NCBI GenBank assembly: GCA_940337035.1
Contig: CALNHX010001064.1
Coordinates: forward strand, 186,001 to 250,000
Source: Agriotes lineatus
Taxonomy: Eukaryota; Arthropoda; Insecta; Coleoptera; Elateridae
DNA: 64,000 nucleotides
Direction of reading: 5' to 3'
Below the pieces are notes generated by a model. The model was not told the DNA's origin. It saw only the letters and a program-made list of their open reading frames with translations, and did not search any database. The translations under genes and the position numbers were made by a program. This document shows, piece by piece, positions 57,230 to 64,000 of this stretch. The first letter of the stretch is position 1, and each line of letters begins with the position of its first letter.

Positions 57230-58140
57230 TATTACATGCCTACAAAGAAAATTCTGGTGCCTCGCGGAGGATGATGGCAGTCTTCTTCATCTATTCTGAA
57301 AAGCGGGTTCTCTGAAGACGGCGCCGTGTTGTTGGTCCAATTGATTTTGGAGATCTAAGAGTCTGTCGTCAATGGAGGAGGTCATGCCGGGTAGGCCGCA
57401 AACCTCGGCAGAGGGATGGAATAATTTAAGTGTAGAATATTCCTGGCGATGCTTACCTCAAATGATCTTAGCTTGTTGACGCTAAAGCGGGGTAGAGTAC
57501 TGAAAAACAAAACGGTAGTCAATGATGGGACGAATAAAGGTCTTGTAGGTGTGAATACGGGTGCGGGAATGATAGCCTTTAAAGCTCCCTCGCAGCACGA
57601 AAAGTATGGCACTCCTCTGCATGGAGTCGAGATGCCTCGAGTTCGAGGATCTAGTTCAGGGTGGAAGTAAAATAAACTCGCAGATAGCTGACGGAGGTGG
57701 GGAATCCCAATATAAAATTTCAAGGTGCCAGGGCGACATTGTTAGGGTCCAATATCGGTCAGCTGTGGTGACGGGAATTTTTCAGCATGGTCTTCTTGGG
57801 ATTGAGTTTGTTTTTTCAACCCCGAAACCAGCGATCGAGTCTCAGAAGTGAAGCGGATAGAAGGTTGGAGTTGCGGGCACCGAATGGCTTTGACCCAGAT
57901 AGCGGTGTCATCTGTGTACTCAAAACGTTGAATTCTTGGGTTGAGTGAGAGAATAATACCGGCGCAGAAAGAAATGAACAGAAGAGGGGCGAAACTCGAA
58001 CCTTGAGGAACCCCGCCCTTGGGGAAAATGGTATTGAAATGGAGCCGCGGAACCGTGACCTAGTGCTGGTGGGAGGTGAGGTAGTCGTTGATTATACGGA
58101 CATGATTACAGGTTATGAACTCAGCTACTTATAACTTTTT
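57230..58140 (-). pseudogene. Jockey-type reverse transcriptase fragment
   Basis: The minus strand reads IINDYLTSHQH, FPKGGVPQGSSFAPLLFISF, IQRFEYTDDTAIWVKA, then the thumb part and VYSTLPRFSVNKLRSFE-like FFSTLPRFSVNKLRSFEVSI and ARNILHLNYSIPLPRF, ending PGMTSSIDDRLLDLQNQ. The catalytic box is YTDD instead of YADD. The 5' part and the tail are missing, and stops occur. It resembles jockey-clade polymerases. Confidence 0.75.
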
Positions 58141-61019
58141 GAAACTTTATAAGAGCGGCATAATCATAATCGTTTAAAAGTAAATTATAGCTGTCATCTC
58201 AAGCTGAGAGATAACCAATTTGAGACTGTAACTACGACTTCTAAAGTCGCATTTGCCAGAGGCTAACTTTCTAGCAACGGCCTCTAACTTCGTGCCGTTG
58301 CAAACTTCATAAAGACATTAAACTTTGTCGAGCCACAGCTTCAGCCGCTTCTTCGCCGGGCTTTATGCCGATAAATTTATAAATTTTGAAGGCGCAACCT
58401 TCGGCGTATTTGATTAAACATTCCACAAGCGAAAAGTTTTTTAATATAACACAAAATGCGGATCTATTTGGGCAAGAACAGCGTTAAGTAGGTGCAGAAC
58501 CTACGCGAAGGATGAAAGCCACCTAATGAGCGAGCATTGCGAGGATCGCTTAGTTCAATTAGAAATTTGCTGCTTTACTTGCTGCTAAAGCGAAACTAAA
58601 TTTAGCAGAATATAGATGTTATTTATAGTTGTGAAACGTCTTCCATCTTAGGCCAGTGGAAGTAATCTGAGGAAGTAATTTGGATTTGATTGTCTCGGGA
58701 GTTCATCGAGGGAGTCGTTTTAGAGGTTTATCGGCTGCTTATTGCGACTTAGCTTCTTTTTATTGTGGTATTATTAGATTTGGATTGGTTAATACTTAAT
58801 TTGTGCTTACTTTAGAAGTCGTGTAAAAAATATATATTCGCTTTATAATATAAATAATAGCAAGGTTTATAAAATATAAAATTTCTAATTATTAGCAAGG
58901 GGTACTACACTACTACACTTTATAAATTGTTAATTTTCAATTAAGAATTGCTTCTCAAACTCAGCGCAAATTAAAAGAATGTAATATTTATTACCAACAA
59001 TAAATGGTTTATTGCTGTTTCCTTATTTTACCTATTTGCAATAACTTAGGGCATAGCACCGGCAAACATGAAACAATACTTAACTCAGGGGTCGGTTCAT
59101 AAAATAAGTAGAAACATTTTGTATGACAAATAATTTGTTGTAGAACAATTACTTTTTGATATTAGCGCAAATGCACTGTTCCCAACTAACAGTTAAATGA
59201 CGTCTAAATTTAGTGCAGTGAACAATATGATCTGCCAGTGCAAAAATAGCGTAAAATTGAATTTTAACACCAAAATGGCAAGAATGCATGACTTAAATAC
59301 GATCAAATATGACGTAGCATCGGCTAACCTTGTTTTGTTTCAGGATGACGTCGAAACTCACGCTCGATTCTCTTTTGTTCAACTTCCGGGAAGAACTGCA
59401 AATTCCGCTTCAACTAGCACTTTTTAGGGACGCCAGCTAAATTATTCAGAAGCTCGATAGATGTGGGACTCTGGAAACACGTTTAGCTTCTCGGCTAAAG
59501 TATATTCTTCACGAACCTCAATTTCTACGAGGCTGCACGAACTCCTTGCTGTAAAATTTGATCTTTTTTGATGAGGTGCTCAGCTGTTGGTTGACACACT
59601 GGAAGGACGCCACGGCAAATACTCGCTTGGAAATTGGTTGCTGGTCCTAATTCTTTTACCCAGGAATAGCTGTAGGCCCCCTCTTCATGTATCACAAAAA
59701 GATCGGCCTTTCGATGTCTGGGACTACCCCAAAATCTTCACCGACGTAGGCTCGCACTCAACGACGCACCAGGTGGAAACTTGCTGGCCTAATTGCACTA
59801 TGTTGGAAGCTCCTACACTTGGGGAAATTACACCCTCAAATGCCCAGCAACTTGGTGAATAACTTTATCACGAAACTGGAATCACAAATGACTTTTTATT
59901 CACAATAAATGTGGAGCTCAATTTGCCCCCAACATGAAATTTTTAAGCTTGTTTGATTAATTATGACAATTGACTGTCTTGTAACTAAGCAACTAGATTT
60001 ACAATTGTTTAAAAGAAATTAGCTTTGATTACATGTTTGAACTTATGGACTACAGTTTTGATGTCATGTCTTTGCATTTTCACTAAATTGTCCTTTTCTT
60101 GGGATAACAGTCACCACACTTTGCTCTGATTTTAATTTTCACTTTGCTTTATAATGCACTGATACACTTGAGTTCTTTTAGTATCTCACTAATTGGCTTT
60201 TGATCGGTTGCCTTACATTTTCTCATTGCTCTATTGCAATTATTGCTTTGTTAGCACTGTTTTTCGTTTTCGTTAACTTGCTGTTTGCTGGTTTATAAAC
60301 AAATCATTCTGTATTATTTTATTCACATTATGTTTGACGTTACTAAGCTCAAATCTGTCAGTTACAAATTAAATTGCATTGGCCCTTCTGAACATTTATC
60401 ATATCTGAAACTCTACCCCTACCCCTTCTGAAACAAGCCTTATCTCATGCTAACTTTTATTCCTCAAATTATTAGTTACTGCTGCTCACATCAAGTGCAT
60501 TTATTAATGTAAAGTGCTGATTATCTTGCAATAATAATGGGTTGGATTTATAGTTTTGGGACGATCTGTACACTTTTGTATTGGATTGAACTTATTATGA
60601 GAACACTTTGGAGTGGCAAACATATTTCTGCTGATATGTGTCTAATCTTTGAAAATAAAAATAATTTATAATCAGAACTGTAAAACAGACGATCCATTCG
60701 TTCTAACCCAAAAGTATTTAAAAACTCGAATGGTCAAACTTTCGGCGATGACTGACCGACTGCTGTTTCTAAACCATCTTATCACGTTTTCTAGTGAGAA
60801 TAAGATGATTATTCATATTAAAACTTATTGTGCCAGCGTTTAGAAAGCCACATAGAAAACAGCTTTATTTCAAAACATTTCCATAATCGTAAAAAATAAT
60901 CGTAAGAAACTAACGCTAACAGCTTGTTAAGTCATTTTGCTATTTCAGATGCTTAATTGCATTTCACGCCGTTAGTTAGGTCATTTTGGTATTTTGAATA
61001 GCCGCCTAAGCTTAGAGCA
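58141..61019. other. 2.9-kb stretch with nothing recognised
   Basis: Small frames at 59197-59862 have no family resemblance. No RNA gene or paired termini were seen. Confidence 0.4.
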
Positions 61020-62967
61020 GCGCGCCCGTGTGCTAAGCCCTTTTAGCTCTTTATTTGGCTCCATCGCCTAATTCCAGAATCACGATTTCGCACATAGTTA
61101 GCCTAAAAAGCAGTATTTGTCGTCGGTTGGAGCTCTCCTCTAATGGCGTTTTTCTGAATTCTGAATAGCACGCTGTGACGGCGTGATACCAGCGTGGCCC
61201 GCATTGGTTGGTTTCATTTCATCGCCTTGCGATTCGCTGTGGTTTAGTCACGTGGGGGACGCGGCGAAGGTGACCTTTTGCCGACGCTTCCCTCGGTGAG
61301 TCTTCCAGAGCCCGTTGCAGAGAGCGCTTGTGTGTGGTGGTGGTGATTCGAAATTTGTCGAGTGATCTTCGGCGTAACGTGGGTGTTTTGGAGCCCAGTT
61401 CCTGCTACTATTAGTGAGGGGTCGTGCCCCCTTCATCTCGACCTACGAGGATTTGGTTCAGCAGAACGAGTGAGGCCCCCATCATTTTCGTCGTCCCGTT
61501 GTACGCGTCTTGACGCGTCTCCCGTCGCCATTGAGGCGGTTATGCATTCACCCCCTTTCGCCGTTGTAACACCGAAGGTACCTACCACCTACGATTGCAG
61601 CTCGTCGCAACTCAGCTGTACCAGGCTCCCTCGCCGCCCACGCATTAAGGTATGTGCCTTTAACCTGATTACCGCTGTGAACGCGAGTGTTACTCATTAC
61701 TACTCATTACTACGCTAGTGTATTCATTCAGACTGCAGACAGTTCAGGCCGTGAAGGCTAATGTAAATCGTCGCTGCCCTTGCATAAGGCAATGTGTATC
61801 TTTGTACCTATTCATTACTACGCTAGTGTATTCATTCAGACTGCAGACAGTTCAGGCCGTGAAGGCTAATGTAAATCGTCGCTGCCCTTGCATAAGGCAA
61901 TGTGTATCTTTGTACCTATTATTGCTGTTCACTAATGTTCAACATCTGTCGTTAAGCTTAGAGCGCGCGTGCCAGCTGGTGCCCTTAATTATAGAGTAAG
62001 GTTAGATACAGGGCGACGCATTCTGCTACCCCATTGTAACTCGAAGTGAAATATATGATTGGTTAGTTAAGGGAACTATTGTTTGTTTCGGTTTGTGCAT
62101 GTTCTGTTACAGATGGACGCCCCTTTATTGTACGAATTATTGTACGACGGAACGAGGAAGCTGTGAGCGTGCAGGTGAGTGGGACAGCTGCGTAGTCGTG
62201 GTCGGATGGACACCTAATCACAATCCTTGCTTAAGGCAATCCCGAAGTTGTTGTTTGACCTTGCAACTCTTGAATAATCTTATTGGCGGAGTATTTTTGC
62301 ATGCTTCGCTCCCGTCTAACCGTCCAGGCCCGGTTAGCCGGGTTAAGACAGGCTTGGTGGCGCCCTCATAATTTCGACATACCCTGTATATATTATGCCA
62401 CAACGCGCTTGCCCAGAACGTATCGTGTGACTCACGCCCGACTCCCTGAGCGTTCCAGCCGTGGCCTATTAGCCTATTTCGAACCGATCTCAGGGCAAGT
62501 GTGTCATGTTTTCAGGACTGATTCCGTGGTGCGATGCTCACCTTGGGTGGGTGTCGTAAAGTCCTTTTCATACCGTAACAAGCTAACTGGCCGTTTTCAA
62601 TTGCTGAGATTTTTTAAACCACCAACTTTAGGAAGCGTCAGGAATTTAAAAAAATCTTTGCAGTTGGCCCATTTAACTTTTTAATAGAGAAGCTTTCACA
62701 GCCACCTACACAATAACGTTAACAAATAGTCACTAAACTAGATGCAGCTTACCTACATCATTTTAAATGAAAGAAATATTGATATGGTATGCTACCTGTA
62801 GCAATTCTGGCTCTTTTATTATTATAAAATAAATGTTAATTAATTAAAAATTAAACATAAACAGAATTGGTTCTTTATTAATCGCTACAGATAGAAATAT
62901 TATGAGAATTAAACATTGATAGATTTAAAAACCGTAATTTATAATTTAATTAGACTAATAAGAATAG
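61020..62967. other. GC-richer stretch with CpGs, no gene assigned
   Basis: From about 61020 to 62600 the base composition is clearly less AT-rich than the rest, with many CpGs (61240-61600). It could be a host promoter/5' UTR or the non-coding leader of a mobile element. No domain is found in any frame; the 61362-61718 and 62283-62684 frames have no recognisable content. Confidence 0.35.
61705..61920 (+). repeat. Exact 108-bp tandem duplication
   Basis: Two head-to-tail copies of a 108-bp unit, for example TACGCTAGTGTATTCATTCA at 61711 and 61819. They look identical over their length, indicating a recent event or an assembly artefact. Confidence 0.85.
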
Positions 62968-64000
62968 CAAATATTTTTCCGAACAGTTGCAAACACTCCA
63001 ATACCGAAAATTTGTAAACCAGTTGTATACTCAGACCTAAGACCAATCAGCATTTTACCTACCTTTTCAAAAATTCTTGAAAAAATTATGAGCAGCCAAA
63101 TAATGAATTATCTAAATAAACATGAACTGCTTCCTGATGTACAATCGGGTTTTAGACCTTTCCACAGTTGTACCACTGCGTTGATGAATATAACAGATGA
63201 CATAATTGAGGCAACGGATACTGGAAAATTAACAATTCTTGCACTCCTGGATTACAGTAAAGCGTTCGACTCCATTAATCACGAGTTATTATTTTCAATT
63301 CTCCACTCTATCGGCTTTTCTTCAAATGCGTTAGAATTATTTAAAAGTTATTTCAATGGACGGACTCAAAAAGTAAAAGTTGATGGCAACCTGTCCTTGT
63401 CACGATTAATTTCACAAGGAGTGCCTCAAGGTTCGATTTTGGGTCCGCTATTATACACGTTATATACTTCAAAATTTTATCAATTCGTCAAATATAGTAA
63501 AATTCATATGTATGCTGACGATACGCAGGTTTATTATTCTTTTCAGCCCAAGTGTTTTGACCGGGCATTGGAAGAAATAACAATTGATTTGAATAACTTG
63601 TTTGGAATGTCAACCAAACATGCATTACAGCTGAATCCTTCTAAATCTTGTGTACTTCTTTTTGGTAGAAATTCTGATTGTGAGAGTGTAAAACCATTAA
63701 TACAATTATCAATTAACGGGTCGAGCATATTGTTGAAAGACAGTGCTAAAAATTTAGGCATGGTCCTAGATAATAGTTTTAGATACAGAACTTATGTAAA
63801 TAAATGTATCCAAAAAGCTTATCTGAATCTAAAGCTATTATATCCACACAGAAGGTATCTAAGTGAAGCACACAAAAAAATGTTGTGCGATGTTTTGGTA
63901 CTTTCGCAATTTTCATATTGCTCAGAAATATATGCTCCATGTTTAGATTATGATTCTTCTATGCGAATACAAAGAGTTCAAAATTCTTGCTTAAGGTTTA
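62968..64000 (+). CDS. CR1/jockey-type reverse transcriptase, open to window end
   Basis: A frame of 344 codons with no stop from 62968 to the right edge, without a stop-codon end in view. RT motifs in order: VVYSDLRPISILPTFSKILE, DVQSGFRPFHSCTTAL, ALLDYSKAFDSINHELL (motif A), SQGVPQGSILGPLLYTLY (motif B), MYADDTQVYYSF (catalytic YADD, about 63511-63545), LQLNPSKSCVLLFG, then NLGMVLDNSFRY and SQFSYCSEIYAPCLD in the thumb. The 5' end is preceded by AT-rich sequence with a stop at 62965, so the element is probably 5'-truncated or frameshifted there. All key residues are present. Confidence 0.9.

Overview
The window is animal nuclear DNA, almost certainly from an insect; I cannot fix the order. 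Pointers are an ELAV/Hu-family gene split by GT-AG introns, an insect errantivirus with a baculovirus-F-like envelope gene, and a dense mix of R1, R2, RTE, jockey and CR1-type retrotransposons, Penelope, hAT and Tc1/mariner elements. The DNA is AT-rich and contains one short run of N (36837-36859), so it comes from a draft assembly.

Region 1 (about 1-14 kb). The only host gene I recognise lies on the minus strand: a neuronal ELAV-like RNA-binding protein (found in neurons/fne/Rbp9 type). Four exons (13831-13630, 8425-8322, 8026-7873, 3579-3348) give a short N-terminus, RRM1, RRM2 and the hinge. RRM3 must lie beyond the left edge. The introns are filled with mobile DNA: the 3' end of an errantivirus (end of pol, env, one LTR), an RTE fragment carrying a ~650-bp non-autonomous repeat, a CR1-like 3' end, and a Penelope-like element with a probable hammerhead ribozyme. 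The Penelope element is itself split by a 273-bp fold-back element.

Region 2 (14-29 kb). This is a nest of repeats: a 500-bp tandem dimer broken by a 290-bp TIR element with a perfect 8-bp target duplication; two fold-back MITEs; several RTE and CR1/jockey 3' ends, one RTE copy lying between ~195-bp direct repeats; a hAT element nested inside another hAT element, each with a perfect 8-bp target duplication; a nearly complete but decayed RTE element (23.8-26.9 kb); and a tRNA-derived SINE with a perfect 10-bp duplication.

Region 3 (29-43 kb). A non-LTR ORF1 (PHD-like finger, gag core, CCHC knuckle) is broken by two more copies of the ~650-bp repeat. An isolated endonuclease fragment follows. 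Next is a 5'-truncated R1-clade element lying between ~108-bp direct repeats made from a palindromic MITE, then the N gap, about 3 kb without recognisable content, and a decayed jockey-clade element on the minus strand.

Region 4 (43-64 kb). Here are a 970-bp hAT-like element, a Tc1/mariner-like element with a DUF4817-type helix-turn-helix, an R2-clade element (zinc fingers, RT, restriction-like endonuclease) with a fold-back MITE inside its RT, a second Tc1/mariner-like element inside an unidentified coding fragment, a jockey-type RT fragment and a 108-bp exact tandem duplication. The window closes with an uninterrupted reverse transcriptase frame that runs off the right edge.

Nothing here looks like an operon or one cooperating gene system. 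The main interest is the layering of young and old mobile elements in and beside a neuronal RNA-binding protein gene, plus several element families and junction structures that may be undescribed.
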